This document shows, piece after piece, positions 42,883 through 52,555 of a stretch of 64,000 nucleotides of DNA. The notes under the pieces are model-generated. The model searched no databases, was not told the DNA's origin, and was given only the letters and a program-made list of their open reading frames with translations. Numbering within the stretch: the first letter of the stretch is position 1; every line of letters begins with the position of its first letter. The position numbers and the translations under genes were made by a program. The DNA is from Pseudomonas sp. NBRC 111124 (lineage in GTDB: Bacteria; Pseudomonadota; Gammaproteobacteria; Pseudomonadales; Pseudomonadaceae). The DNA lies in the NCBI RefSeq assembly GCF_001320245.1, contig NZ_BCBA01000057.1, positions 1-64,000 on the forward strand, written 5' to 3'.

Positions 42883-44505
42883 GTGAAGAACTGGACGTTG
42901 CGCCAACGGATCCTGGCAAGTTTCGCCGTGATCATCGCCATCATGCTGCTGATGATCGTAGCCGCCTACTCGCGGCTGGTGACGATCGAAAGCGCCGAGG
43001 AAGCGGTGGGCACGGACAGCATTCCCGGGGTCTACTACAGCTCGATGATCCGCAGTGCCTGGGTCGACAGCTACGTCACCAGCCAGCAGCTGGTGGGCCT
43101 GTCCAACCGCCGCGAAATCACCCCGGCCGACATGGAGCTGTTCAAGAGCTTCGATGACCGCCTCAAGCAGGCCATGGCCAGCTACCAGGGCACCATTCAG
43201 GACACTGACGACCAGGATCGCTTCGATATTTTCGTAAAGCTTGAGGAAAACTACCTCAAGATTGTCGGCCAGGTGCTCGAAGCCTACCGCCAGCACAACT
43301 ATGTCGAAGCCGAGCGGCTGATCGGCGATGTGCTCACGCCGGCCTGGACCGAAGGGCGCAAACACCTCAACACGGTGATTGAACACAACCGTGAGTCGGC
43401 AGACGCTGCCACCCATGAAATCGTCAGTGCCGTGAGCACCGCCAAAGGCAGCATGATGGTTTCGTTGTTGCTGGCGATCGTGGCCGCCGGTATCTGCGGC
43501 TTACTGCTGATGCGCGCCATCACTGCACCGGTACAGCGCGTGGTGCATGCCCTCGACAAACTGCGCTCGGGCGACCTGAGCATGCGCCTGAGCCTGGACC
43601 GCAAGGACGAGTTCGGCGCCATCGAAAGCGGCTTCAACGAAATGGCTGAAGCGCTGGCCAACCTGGTGGCCCAGGCGCAGCGCTCGTCGGTGCAGGTCAC
43701 CACCTCGGTCACCGAGATTGCCGCCACTTCCAAGCAGCAGCAGGCCACCGCCACCGAAACGGCCGCCACCACGACCGAGATCGGCGCAACCTCGCGGGAA
43801 ATCGCCGCCACCTCGCGTGACCTGGTGCGCACCATGACCGAAGTCACTAGCGCCGCCGACCAGGCGTCGAGCTTGGCGGGCTCCGGCCAGCAGGGTTTGG
43901 CGCGCATGGAAGAGACCATGCACCAGGTGATGGGCGCCGCCGATCTTGTCAACGCCAAGCTGGGGATCCTCAACGAGAAGGCCAGCAACATCACGCAGAT
44001 GGTGGTGACCATCGTCAAGGTGGCCGACCAGACCAACCTGCTCTCGCTCAATGCCGCCATCGAGGCGGAAAAGGCCGGTGAATACGGCCGCGGTTTTGCC
44101 GTGGTCGCCACCGAAGTGCGGCGCCTGGCCGACCAGACTGCGGTGGCCACCTATGATATCGAACAGATGGTGCGTGAGATCCAGTCGGCGGTGTCGGCCG
44201 GGGTCATGGGCATGGACAAGTTCTCCGAAGAAGTGCGCCGCGGCATGTTCGAGGTGCAGCAGGTGGGCGAGCAGCTGAGCCAGATCATTCACCAGGTCCA
44301 GGCCCTGGCGCCGCGTGTGCTGATGGTCAACGAGGGCATGCAGGCCCAGGCGACCGGTGCCGAGCAGATCAACCAGGCCCTGGCCCAGCTCAGCGATGCC
44401 AGCACGCAGACGGTGGAGTCGCTGCGCCAGGCCAGCTTCGCCATCGATGAATTGAGCCAGGTGGCCGCCGGCCTGCGCGGTGGTGTATCGCGCTTCAAAG
44501 TCTGA
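42883..44505 (+). CDS. wspA: Surface-sensing methyl-accepting chemoreceptor WspA
   Basis: WspA is the membrane receptor of the Wsp system that senses surface contact and controls cyclic di-GMP. The 540-residue protein has a first membrane helix at about 10-30, a periplasmic four-helix-bundle domain to about 187, a second helix near 190-210, a HAMP domain and a long cytoplasmic coiled coil. The signalling tip reads EAEKAGEYGRGFAVVATEVRRLADQT near 389-414. The start is GTG at 42883 with GAGGG upstream; the overlapping ATG is followed at once by a stop. It heads the operon wspABCDEF-R. Confidence 0.95.
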   Translation: MKNWTLRQRILASFAVIIAIMLLMIVAAYSRLVTIESAEEAVGTDSIPGVYYSSMIRSAWVDSYVTSQQLVGLSNRREITPADMELFKSFDDRLKQAMASYQGTIQDTDDQDRFDIFVKLEENYLKIVGQVLEAYRQHNYVEAERLIGDVLTPAWTEGRKHLNTVIEHNRESADAATHEIVSAVSTAKGSMMVSLLLAIVAAGICGLLLMRAITAPVQRVVHALDKLRSGDLSMRLSLDRKDEFGAIESGFNEMAEALANLVAQAQRSSVQVTTSVTEIAATSKQQQATATETAATTTEIGATSREIAATSRDLVRTMTEVTSAADQASSLAGSGQQGLARMEETMHQVMGAADLVNAKLGILNEKASNITQMVVTIVKVADQTNLLSLNAAIEAEKAGEYGRGFAVVATEVRRLADQTAVATYDIEQMVREIQSAVSAGVMGMDKFSEEVRRGMFEVQQVGEQLSQIIHQVQALAPRVLMVNEGMQAQATGAEQINQALAQLSDASTQTVESLRQASFAIDELSQVAAGLRGGVSRFKV

Positions 44506-44510
44506 TCACC

Positions 44511-45017
44511 ATGGCCGACATGCATTCCTACCCGGCAGCTATCGCCCGCGCCAAGGGCACGCTGTACCTGCAGTTTCGCCTCAACCAGCAGCGTTTTGCG
44601 CTGGACGTGCGCGAAGTGATCGAGGTGCTGCCACGCCGGCCACTCAAGCCGATTGCCCAGGCGCCGGCCTGGGTGGCCGGCATCCTGGCCCATCGCGGCG
44701 TCCTGGTGCCTGTGGTCGACCTCAGTGCACTGAGCTTTGCCCAGCCGGCCGCCGAGCGCGCCAGCACGCGTCTGGTGCTGGTGCGCTACCGTCACGAACA
44801 GGTGCTGGGGCTGATCCTCGAGCAAGCCACCGAAACCCTGCGTTGCATGCCCGACGAGTTCCAGCCCTACGGCCTGGATAACGGCGAAGCGCGCTACCTG
44901 GGCCCGGTGCGCCAGGACACCCAGGGCCTGCTGCAGCGGATCGAGGTAGATGACCTGCTGACCGATAGCGTGCGCGAACTGTTGTTCCCCCACTCACCAG
45001 GGCAGGGGGTGTCATGA
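44511..45017 (+). CDS. wspB: CheW-like coupling protein WspB
   Basis: This 168-residue CheW-type protein (FRLNQQRFALDVREVIEVLPRRPLKPI near 23-49; VAGILAHRGVLVPVVDLSAL near 56-75) links the receptor to the kinase WspE. It is one of two CheW proteins in this operon, the other being WspD. The ATG is 5 bases after wspA, and its end overlaps wspC by 4 bases. Confidence 0.93.
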   Translation: MADMHSYPAAIARAKGTLYLQFRLNQQRFALDVREVIEVLPRRPLKPIAQAPAWVAGILAHRGVLVPVVDLSALSFAQPAAERASTRLVLVRYRHEQVLGLILEQATETLRCMPDEFQPYGLDNGEARYLGPVRQDTQGLLQRIEVDDLLTDSVRELLFPHSPGQGVS

Positions 45018-46267
45018 GCGAGCAACGTTTCTTCCGCTTCCTGCAGGAGCGTATTGGCCTGGATGTCGAGTCTGTCGGCGTGCCGATGGTCGAGCGGGCC
45101 CTGCGTCAGCGCAGCATAGCGCTGAACGCCAGCGATCTGGATGATTACTGGGTCCGCCTGCAGCAATCGGCGGACGAGCAACTGGCCCTGATCGAGGCCG
45201 TGATCGTCCCGGAAACCTGGTTCTTTCGTTACCCTGAATCGTTTACCGCTCTGGTCGGCCTGGCCCAGAAGCGCCTGGCCGAATTGGCGGGTGAGCGGCC
45301 GTTGCGCCTGCTCAGCCTGCCGTGTTCGACCGGCGAGGAGCCGTATTCGGCGGCGATGGCCTTGCTCGACGCCGGCATCAGCCCGCTCGATTTTCGCATC
45401 GACGGGATCGATATCAGCCCAAGTTCGGTCGCCAAGGGCATTCAGGGCTTGTATGGGCGCAACTCGTTCCGCGGCAGCGAACTGTCGTTCCGCGAGCGTC
45501 ATTTCCGTGAATGCGATGACGGCCACTTGTTGGATGAGCGGGTACGTCGTCAGGTGAACCTGGAAGTCGGCAACGTGCTCGACCCGGCGCTTGCCAGCCG
45601 CAACGGCCAGTACGACTTCGTATTCTGTCGCAACCTGCTGATCTATTTCGATGTACCGACCCAGCAGCGCGTGTTCGAGGTGCTCAAGCGCCTGGCGCAG
45701 GCGCAGGGCGTGCTGTTCATCGGCCCGGCCGAGGGCAGCTTGCTGGCGCGGCTGGGGATGCGGCCGCTGGGCATCGCCCAGTCGTTTGCCTACGTGCGGC
45801 AACCGGCGGATTCACCCGCAGTGCCAGCCCTGCCACCCAGCCGCGTGGTGCCGGCCGTTGTTCCGAGTCGCCCAAGGCCCGTGCCGGTGCCGCCTGCGCG
45901 GCCGGTGCGCACGGTTACGCCTGCACCTTCGCCCAGTGAACCGCGCGAGAGCGAAAGCGAGTTGCTGGCCAGCATCGCGCGCCAGGCCAATGCCGGCGAC
46001 AGCGCCCAGGCACGCGCCAGTTGCCAGCGCTACCTGCGCCAGTTCGCACCCAAGGCTCAGGTTTACTACTGGCTGGGGCTGCTGAGCGATACCGAAGGCG
46101 ATGCACAGCAGGCGCTGACCCATTACCGCAAGGCGTTGTACCTGGAACCTCAGCATCCTGAGGCCTTGCTGCACCTGGCCACGCTGCTGGCAGCCCAGGG
46201 CGACGAAGTCGGTGCCCGCCGCCTGCAGGAACGTGCGGCGCGGGTTGGCCGGGAGTCTGAACGATGA
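45014..46267 (+). CDS. wspC: CheR-like methyltransferase WspC with C-terminal TPR region
   Basis: WspC uses S-adenosylmethionine to methylate WspA. The 417-residue protein has a CheR domain with SLPCSTGEEPYSAAMALLDAG near 98-118, IDGIDISPSSVAKG near 126 and FVFCRNLLIYFD near 199. A Pro/Arg-rich linker (about 262-305) and a TPR-like C-terminus (YYWLGLLSDTEGDAQQALTHYRKALYLEP near 351-379) follow. The TPR extension is characteristic of WspC. It overlaps both neighbours by 4 bases. Confidence 0.93.
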   Translation: MSEQRFFRFLQERIGLDVESVGVPMVERALRQRSIALNASDLDDYWVRLQQSADEQLALIEAVIVPETWFFRYPESFTALVGLAQKRLAELAGERPLRLLSLPCSTGEEPYSAAMALLDAGISPLDFRIDGIDISPSSVAKGIQGLYGRNSFRGSELSFRERHFRECDDGHLLDERVRRQVNLEVGNVLDPALASRNGQYDFVFCRNLLIYFDVPTQQRVFEVLKRLAQAQGVLFIGPAEGSLLARLGMRPLGIAQSFAYVRQPADSPAVPALPPSRVVPAVVPSRPRPVPVPPARPVRTVTPAPSPSEPRESESELLASIARQANAGDSAQARASCQRYLRQFAPKAQVYYWLGLLSDTEGDAQQALTHYRKALYLEPQHPEALLHLATLLAAQGDEVGARRLQERAARVGRESER

Positions 46268-46929
46268 AGGCTGAACAGGCGATCGGGCTGCTGGCCCAAG
46301 GCGATGAGCGCATCGACGACTGCTGGAACCGCATCGGTGTGCACGGCAACAAGCAATGCCCGTTGCTGGAGCGGCATATCCATTGCCGCAACTGCGAAGT
46401 CTACGCGGCGGCGGCCACGCGTCTGCTCGACCGCTATGCGCTGATCGAAACGGACCTGGCGCACGCAGATGCGCCTGTCGAAACCTGCACCGGGCGTTCG
46501 CTGCTGCTGTTCCGCCTGGGGGAGGAGTGGCTGGCCCTGGCCACTGCCTGCCTGGCCGAGATCGCGCCCGTGCAATCGGTACATTCGTTGCCGCATCAGC
46601 GCTCGCGGGTGCTGCAAGGGGTAGCCAATGTGCGCGGTGCACTGGTGCCGTGCCTGTCACTGGGCGACCTGCTGGGCGTGGAGCGCTTGTCCGAGCCCGC
46701 GCGCAGCGGCCGGGCGATGCCGCGCATGCTGATCCTGGCGGCGTCTGGCGGGCCGGTGGTGATGGCCGTGGACGAGATCGACGGCATTCACCGCCTCGAT
46801 GCCACTCAGCTGGGCGCGACCGACGATGCAGCGCCGTTTACCGCCGCGGTCTTGCAGTGGCGCGGGCGCAGCGTGCGGGTGCTGGACGATCAACAGTTAT
46901 TGTCTGCCGTGCAGCGGAGCCTGTCATGA
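46264..46929 (+). CDS. wspD: CheW-like coupling protein WspD
   Basis: This 221-residue protein has an N-terminal extension bearing four cysteines (ERHIHCRNCEVY near 37-48 plus others) and a CheW domain (LLLFRLGEEWLALATACLAEI near 79-99; VANVRGALVPCLSLGDLLG near 120-138). It is the second adaptor of the Wsp complex. The Cys/His-rich extension is a common feature of this orthologue and could bind metal. It overlaps wspE by 4 bases. Confidence 0.92.
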   Translation: MKAEQAIGLLAQGDERIDDCWNRIGVHGNKQCPLLERHIHCRNCEVYAAAATRLLDRYALIETDLAHADAPVETCTGRSLLLFRLGEEWLALATACLAEIAPVQSVHSLPHQRSRVLQGVANVRGALVPCLSLGDLLGVERLSEPARSGRAMPRMLILAASGGPVVMAVDEIDGIHRLDATQLGATDDAAPFTAAVLQWRGRSVRVLDDQQLLSAVQRSLS

Positions 46930-49208
46930 CCCCAGAGCAAATGCGCGACGCATCGCTGCTCGAACTGTTCAGCCTGGAGGCCGAGGCGCAGACCCAGGTG
47001 CTGAGTACCGGGCTGATGGCGCTGGAGCGCAACCCGACCCAGGCCGACCAGCTGGAAGCCTGCATGCGTGCGGCGCACTCGTTGAAAGGTGCGGCGCGCA
47101 TCGTCGGCATCGATGCTGGGGTCAGCGTCGCCCATGTCATGGAAGATTGCCTGGTGGCGGCCCAGGAAGGCCGCTTGCTGTTGCGCGCCGAACACATCGA
47201 TGCGCTGTTGCGCGGTACCGACCTGCTGCTGCACATCGCCACGCCCAATGACCCGAATGGCGCAGCGCTGGTGCCGGCGTTCCTGGTGCAGATGGCCGGC
47301 TTGCTCGACCCCGGCGCCGCGCCAGTACCCCCAGTGGTTGCGGTCGAACCACCGGTGCCCGAAACCCCGCCTGCCCCGCCCGAGCCACAGGTGCCGACCG
47401 TTGAAGCCGAGGCGGAACCGGCCGCACCGCGCAAGGCGGGCAAGCGCCCGGTAGAAAGCGGTGAGCGGGTTTTGCGGGTGACTGCCGACCGCTTGAACAG
47501 CCTGCTCGACCTGTCGAGCAAGTCGTTGGTCGAGACCCAGCGCCTCAAACCTTACCTGGCCACCTTGCAGCGCCTCAAACGCATGCATGGCCAGGGTATG
47601 CGGGCCCTTGATGGCCTGAAAGCGCAGCTCGAAGACAGTGGCCAAAGCCCTGAAGTGCTCGATGCCCTGGCCCAGACCCAGCGCCTGCTGCTGGAAACCC
47701 AGCAGATCCTGCAGCAACAGGCCGCCGACCTCGACGAGTTTGGTTGGCAGGCCAGCCAGCGTGCCCAGTTGCTGTATGACACGGCCTTGGCGTGCCGCAT
47801 GCGCCCGTTTGCCGACGTACTCACCGGCCAGAGCCGCATGGTTCGCGACTTGGGCCGTTCGCTCGGCAAGCAGGTGCAGCTGCAGATCGAAGGCGAAAAG
47901 ACCCAGGTCGATCGTGACGTGCTGGAAAAGCTTGAAGCACCATTGACCCACTTGCTGCGCAATGCCGTCGACCATGGCATCGAACTGCCTGAGCGGCGCT
48001 TGCTGGCGGGCAAGCCAGAGGATGGCACGATCCGCTTGCGCGCCTCGCACCAGGCAGGGCTGCTGATGCTCGAGTTGAGCGACGATGGCGCAGGCATCGA
48101 CCTTGAGCGCCTGAAGCGCAACATCGTCGAGCGCGGCCTGTCGCCGGCCGATACCGTGGGGCAGATGAGCGAGGCCGAGCTGCTGACCTTCCTGTTCTTG
48201 CCGGGCTTCAGCCTGCGCGACAAGGTTACCGAAGTGTCTGGCCGGGGTGTCGGCCTGGATGCGGTGCAGCACATGGTCCGCGACCTGCGCGGCTCGATCG
48301 AGTTGACCCAGGTGGCTGGCCAGGGTTGCCGTTTCCAGCTGGAGGTGCCGCTGACCTTGTCGGTGGTCCGCAGCTTGGTGGTGGAGGTCGGCGGTGAGGC
48401 CTATGCATTCCCGCTGGCGCATATCGAGCGCACCCTCGAAGTGGCGGCTGATGAGATCGTGCAGATCGAGGGTCGCCAGCACTTCTGGCACGAAGGCCGG
48501 CATATCGGCTTGGTGGCTGCCAGCCAGTTGCTCAATCGGCCGACAGGGCAGGGCGAGGCCAGCAGCCTGCGGGTAGTGGTGATTCGTGAGCGCGAGCAGC
48601 TGTACGGGGTAGCCGTGGAGCGCCTGGTCGGCGAGCGGGTGCTGGTGGTGATGCCGCTCGACCCACGCCTGGGCAAGGTTCAGGACATCTCTGCCGGGGC
48701 GTTGCTGGACGATGGCTCGGTGGTGCTGATCGTCGATGTCGAAGACTTGCTGCGCTCGGTCGAAAAACTGCTCAGCACAGGCCGCCTGGAGCGTATCGAA
48801 CGCGGTGCACAAGGCGCGCGAGGCACCAGCCGCAAGCGCGTCCTGGTGGTCGACGACTCGCTCACCGTGCGTGAACTGCAACGCAAGCTCCTGAGCAATC
48901 GTGGCTACGACGTTGCGGTGGCGGTGGACGGCATGGACGGCTGGAACGCCCTGCGTAGCGAGGACTTCGACCTGCTGATCACCGACATCGACATGCCGCG
49001 CATGGACGGCATCGAGCTGGTCACCCTGGTGCGCCGCGACCAACGGTTGCAGTCGTTGCCGGTGATGGTGGTGTCGTACAAGGACCGTGAAGAAGATCGC
49101 CGACGTGGCCTGGACGCGGGCGCCGACTACTATTTGGCAAAGGCCAGCTTCCACGACGATGCGTTGCTGGATGCCGTGGTGGAACTGATTGGAGGTGTTC
49201 AGGGATGA
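46926..49208 (+). CDS. wspE: Hybrid chemotaxis-type histidine kinase WspE (CheA-CheY fusion)
   Basis: WspE phosphorylates WspR and WspF. The 760-residue protein contains an HPt domain with His51 in AHSLKGAARIVG, a Pro/Glu-rich linker (about 130-170), a dimerisation region, an HATPase domain (LRNAVDHGIELPERR near 342-356; SGRGVGLDAVQHMV near 438-451), a CheW-like domain and a C-terminal receiver with Asp687 in LLITDIDMPRMDG. The start at 46926 overlaps the wspD stop. Longer frames upstream are out-of-frame readings of wspD. Confidence 0.95.
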   Translation: MTPEQMRDASLLELFSLEAEAQTQVLSTGLMALERNPTQADQLEACMRAAHSLKGAARIVGIDAGVSVAHVMEDCLVAAQEGRLLLRAEHIDALLRGTDLLLHIATPNDPNGAALVPAFLVQMAGLLDPGAAPVPPVVAVEPPVPETPPAPPEPQVPTVEAEAEPAAPRKAGKRPVESGERVLRVTADRLNSLLDLSSKSLVETQRLKPYLATLQRLKRMHGQGMRALDGLKAQLEDSGQSPEVLDALAQTQRLLLETQQILQQQAADLDEFGWQASQRAQLLYDTALACRMRPFADVLTGQSRMVRDLGRSLGKQVQLQIEGEKTQVDRDVLEKLEAPLTHLLRNAVDHGIELPERRLLAGKPEDGTIRLRASHQAGLLMLELSDDGAGIDLERLKRNIVERGLSPADTVGQMSEAELLTFLFLPGFSLRDKVTEVSGRGVGLDAVQHMVRDLRGSIELTQVAGQGCRFQLEVPLTLSVVRSLVVEVGGEAYAFPLAHIERTLEVAADEIVQIEGRQHFWHEGRHIGLVAASQLLNRPTGQGEASSLRVVVIREREQLYGVAVERLVGERVLVVMPLDPRLGKVQDISAGALLDDGSVVLIVDVEDLLRSVEKLLSTGRLERIERGAQGARGTSRKRVLVVDDSLTVRELQRKLLSNRGYDVAVAVDGMDGWNALRSEDFDLLITDIDMPRMDGIELVTLVRRDQRLQSLPVMVVSYKDREEDRRRGLDAGADYYLAKASFHDDALLDAVVELIGGVQG

Positions 49209-50218
49209 AGGTCGCCATCGTCAACGATATGCCCATGGCCGTAGAAGCGTTGCGCCGGGCCCTGGCCTTCGAGCCGGCGCACCAGGTGATCTGGGTGGCC
49301 GGCGACGGTGCCGAAGCCGTGCGCAAGTGCGCCGAGGATACTCCCGACCTGATCCTGATGGACCTGATCATGCCGGTGATGGACGGGGTCGAGGCGACCC
49401 GGCGGATCATGGCAGAAACGCCCTGCGCCATTGTCATCGTCACTGTCGACCGCAAGCAGAACGTGCACCGGGTGTTCGAGGCGATGGGCCACGGCGCCCT
49501 GGATGTGGTCGACACCCCCGCATTGGGGGCAGGTGATGCACGTGAGGCAGCGGCGCCGCTGCTGCGCAAGATCCTCAATATCAGTTGGCTGATCGGCCAG
49601 CAGCGGCCCGGTGCAAGCAAGTCGGTCGCCGCTCCCTTGCGCGCGGCCTCCCAGCGCAGCGGCCTGGTCGCCATCGGCTCATCCGCTGGCGGCCCTGCAG
49701 CGTTGGAAATACTGCTCAAAGGCCTGCCGCGCGGTTTTCCGGCCTCAATCGTGCTGGTCCAGCATGTTGACCAGGTGTTCGCCGCCGGCATGGCCGAGTG
49801 GCTCGCCAGCGCCTGCGGCTTGCCGGTGCGCCTGGCCCGCGAAGGTGAGCCGCCACAACCCGGGCAGGTGCTGCTGGCCGGCACCAATCACCATATTCGC
49901 CTGCTGCAGGGCGGCCAGTTGGCCTACACTGCCGAACCTGTCAACGAAATCTACCGGCCCTCGATCGACGTGTTTTTCGAGAGTGTGGCGCGCTATTGGA
50001 ACGGCGATGCGGTGGGCGTGCTGCTCACCGGCATGGGGCGTGATGGCGCCCAGGGCCTGAAGCTGATGCGCCAGCAGGGTTTTCTGACGATTGCCCAGGA
50101 CCAGTCCAGCAGTGCGGTTTACGGCATGCCCAAGGCCGCTGCGGCTATCGATGCAGCGGTCGAAATCCGCCCGCTTGAGCGAATTGCCGGGCGCTTGATG
50201 GAAGTCTTTGCAAAATGA
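49205..50218 (+). CDS. wspF: CheB-like methylesterase WspF
   Basis: WspF removes methyl groups from WspA. Its loss locks the system on and gives wrinkly colonies in relatives. The 337-residue protein has a receiver (Asp53 in LILMDLIMPVMDG) and a methylesterase domain with the Ser in AIGSSAGGPAALE near 155-167, the His in VLVQHVDQVFA and the Asp in LLTGMGRDGAQGL. The frame is intact here. It overlaps wspE by 4 bases; wspR follows after 51 bases. Confidence 0.95.
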   Translation: MKVAIVNDMPMAVEALRRALAFEPAHQVIWVAGDGAEAVRKCAEDTPDLILMDLIMPVMDGVEATRRIMAETPCAIVIVTVDRKQNVHRVFEAMGHGALDVVDTPALGAGDAREAAAPLLRKILNISWLIGQQRPGASKSVAAPLRAASQRSGLVAIGSSAGGPAALEILLKGLPRGFPASIVLVQHVDQVFAAGMAEWLASACGLPVRLAREGEPPQPGQVLLAGTNHHIRLLQGGQLAYTAEPVNEIYRPSIDVFFESVARYWNGDAVGVLLTGMGRDGAQGLKLMRQQGFLTIAQDQSSSAVYGMPKAAAAIDAAVEIRPLERIAGRLMEVFAK

Positions 50219-50269
50219 CGACACGTATTGAATCGCGCCGCATGGGCGGCCGTGGCCAGGTGAATTCGA

Positions 50270-51274
50270 ATGACTGATCTACCGATCCAAGGCTTTTCGA
50301 CGCCCAATGAGAATTCGGCAATGGTCCTGCTGGTCGATGACCAGGCGATGATTGGCGAAGCGGTGCGGCGTGGCCTGGCCCACGAAGAGAACATCGACTT
50401 CCACTTCTGTGCCGACCCGCACCAGGCGGTAGCCCAGGCCATGCGCATCAAGCCCACGGTCATCCTCCAGGACCTGATCATGCCCGGCCTGGATGGCCTG
50501 ACCCTGGTGCGTGAATACCGCAACAACCCGGCCACCCAGGACATCCCGATCATCGTTCTGTCGACCAAGGAAGACCCGCTGGTCAAAAGCGCGGCCTTCG
50601 CCGCCGGGGCCAACGATTACCTGGTCAAGCTGCCGGACAACATCGAACTGGTGGCACGCATCCGCTACCACTCGCGCTCCTACCTGACCCTGCTGCAGCG
50701 CGACGAGGCCTACCGCGCCCTGCGGGTCAGCCAGCAGCAGTTGCTCGACACCAACCTCATGCTGCAGCGTCTGATGAACTCCGACGGGCTCACCGGCCTG
50801 TCCAATCGTCGTCACTTCGACGAGTACCTGGAGCTGGAATGGCGCCGGGCCATGCGTGAGCAGCAGCAGCTGTCGCTGCTGATGATCGATGTCGACTACT
50901 TCAAGGTGTACAACGACAGTTTCGGTCACCTGGCCGGTGACGAGGCCCTGCGCCAGGTGGCCGAAGCCATTCGCGGCTCCTGCTCGCGGCCGACCGACCT
51001 GCCGGCGCGCTACGGTGGCGAAGAATTCGCCCTGGTGCTGCCCAACACGTCGCCGGGCGGTGCGCGACTGGTGGCGGAGAAGTTGCGTCAGACCATCATC
51101 GGCCTGAACATCCCGCACAGTGCCCCGACCGCCGATTCGCACCTGACCGTGAGCATCGGCCTGGCAACCCAGACCCCGGCCATCGGCAGCCATTGCCGGC
51201 AGCTGATTTCGGCGGCGGACAAAGGCCTATACCTGGCCAAGAACAACGGGCGCAACCAGGTCGGGATCGCCTGA
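50270..51274 (+). CDS. wspR: Response-regulator diguanylate cyclase WspR
   Basis: WspR makes cyclic di-GMP when phosphorylated and forms subcellular clusters in P. aeruginosa. The 334-residue protein has a receiver with Asp68 in VILQDLIMPGLDG, a helical stalk and a GGDEF domain whose active site is GGEEF at 249-253. The inhibitory I-site RPTD (240-243) lies exactly five residues before it, so feedback inhibition by the product should be retained. It is the output gene of the operon. Confidence 0.97.
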   Translation: MTDLPIQGFSTPNENSAMVLLVDDQAMIGEAVRRGLAHEENIDFHFCADPHQAVAQAMRIKPTVILQDLIMPGLDGLTLVREYRNNPATQDIPIIVLSTKEDPLVKSAAFAAGANDYLVKLPDNIELVARIRYHSRSYLTLLQRDEAYRALRVSQQQLLDTNLMLQRLMNSDGLTGLSNRRHFDEYLELEWRRAMREQQQLSLLMIDVDYFKVYNDSFGHLAGDEALRQVAEAIRGSCSRPTDLPARYGGEEFALVLPNTSPGGARLVAEKLRQTIIGLNIPHSAPTADSHLTVSIGLATQTPAIGSHCRQLISAADKGLYLAKNNGRNQVGIA

Positions 51275-51320
51275 GGCTGATGCGGCTGCCCAACGGGCTG
51301 CCGCCGCTTCCCGGATCGGT

Positions 51321-51326
51321 TATACT
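51321..51326 (+). promoter_or_regulatory. -10 box of the prfB promoter
   Basis: TATACT lies 41 bases upstream of the prfB ATG, in the 92-base spacer after wspR. The matching -35 region is poor. It is the best promoter candidate for prfB-lysS. Confidence 0.45.
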
Positions 51327-51366
51327 CGCGGGCTTTTCACCGAATTCGCACGAGAGCTGCCCGCCC

Positions 51367-52462
51367 ATGGAAATCCAACCGATTCTGAACACCATCAAGG
51401 ACCTCACCGAGCGTTCGCAGTCCATTCGGGGGTATCTTTGACTACGATCACAAGCATGATCGTCTGGTCGAAGTAAACCGCGAGCTGGAAGACGCTGCCG
51501 TCTGGAACAAGCCCGAGTACGCCCAGGCTCTGGGCCGCGAGCGTGCCATGCTGGCCCAGGTCGTCGAGACCCTGGACAAAATGGCCAACGGCCTTGCCGA
51601 CTGCAAGGACCTGCTCGACATGGCTGTCGAGGAAGGTGACGAAGGCGCTGTGAGCGATGTCGAGACCGAGCTGCAGGCCCTGGAAGAATCCTTGGCCCAG
51701 CTTGAGTTCCGTCGCATGTTCAGCGGCGAGATGGACATGAACAACGCCTACCTGGACATCCAGGCCGGCTCCGGCGGCACCGAGGCGCAGGACTGGGCCA
51801 ACATCCTGCTGCGCATGTACCTGCGCTGGGCCGACAAGCGTGGCTTCGACGCCACCATCATCGAGCTGTCCGAAGGTGAAGTCGCCGGCATCAAGGGCGC
51901 CACCGTGCACATCAAGGGCGAATACGCCTTCGGCTGGCTGCGTACCGAAATCGGCGTGCACCGCCTGGTGCGCAAGAGCCCGTTCGACTCCGGCGCCCGT
52001 CGCCACACCTCGTTCTCGGCGGTGTTCGTGTCCCCCGAGATCGACGACAAGGTCGAGATCGAGATCAACCCGTCCGACCTGCGCATCGACACCTACCGCT
52101 CCTCCGGTGCCGGTGGTCAGCACGTCAACACCACCGACTCGGCGGTGCGTATCACCCACGTGCCGACCAACACCGTGGTGGCCTGCCAGAACGAACGTTC
52201 CCAGCACGCCAACAAGGACACCGCGATGAAAATGCTGCGGGCCAAGTTGTACGAGCTGGAAATGCAGAAGCGCAACGCCGCTTCGCAGGCACTGGAAGAC
52301 AGCAAGTCGGACATCGGCTGGGGCCACCAGATCCGCTCCTACGTGCTCGATGACTCGCGCATCAAGGACCTGCGTACCGGCGTCGAGCGCAGCGACTGCA
52401 ACAAGGTGCTGGACGGCGACATCGACCAGTACCTGGAAGCGAGCCTCAAGCAGGGCCTGTAA
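51367..52462 (+). CDS. prfB: Peptide chain release factor 2, with programmed +1 frameshift
   Basis: RF2 ends translation at UGA and UAA. The gene is read in two frames: 24 codons from the ATG at 51367 end in CTT, then one T is skipped at an in-frame TGA (51439-51441) and reading resumes at 51440, giving 364 residues. The UGA-reading SPF tripeptide is at 204-206 and the catalytic GGQ at 249-251, close to the E. coli positions. The frameshift self-regulates RF2: low RF2 raises shifting. Annotation of only the downstream frame would lose the N-terminus. lysS follows after 93 bases, the usual prfB-lysS arrangement. Confidence 0.97.
51427..51442 (+). promoter_or_regulatory. Programmed +1 frameshift site of prfB
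   Basis: The sequence CGGGGGTATCTTTGAC has the canonical parts: a Shine-Dalgarno-like GGGGG stimulator, three bases, a slippery CTT, the TGA stop and a following C that weakens termination. CTT is at 51436-51438 and the stop at 51439-51441. Confidence 0.95.
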
Positions 52463-52555
52463 GCCGTACTCCACTGCCGCGCTACCTGGCCTGCCGCCGG
52501 TAGCGCGAGCCCTGCCCGGAACGGGCAACGAATACCTGATGGAAAGAATGACGAC

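Noticed and set aside
46890..49154. 754-residue reverse-strand open frame opposite wspE
   Set aside because: Fully covered by wspE with its HPt, HATPase and receiver motifs; no independent support.
51440..51547. Treating prfB as a shorter protein starting at an internal Met (51548)
   Set aside because: The upstream 60 residues match RF2 and are joined by a canonical frameshift site, so the short form would be an annotation artefact.
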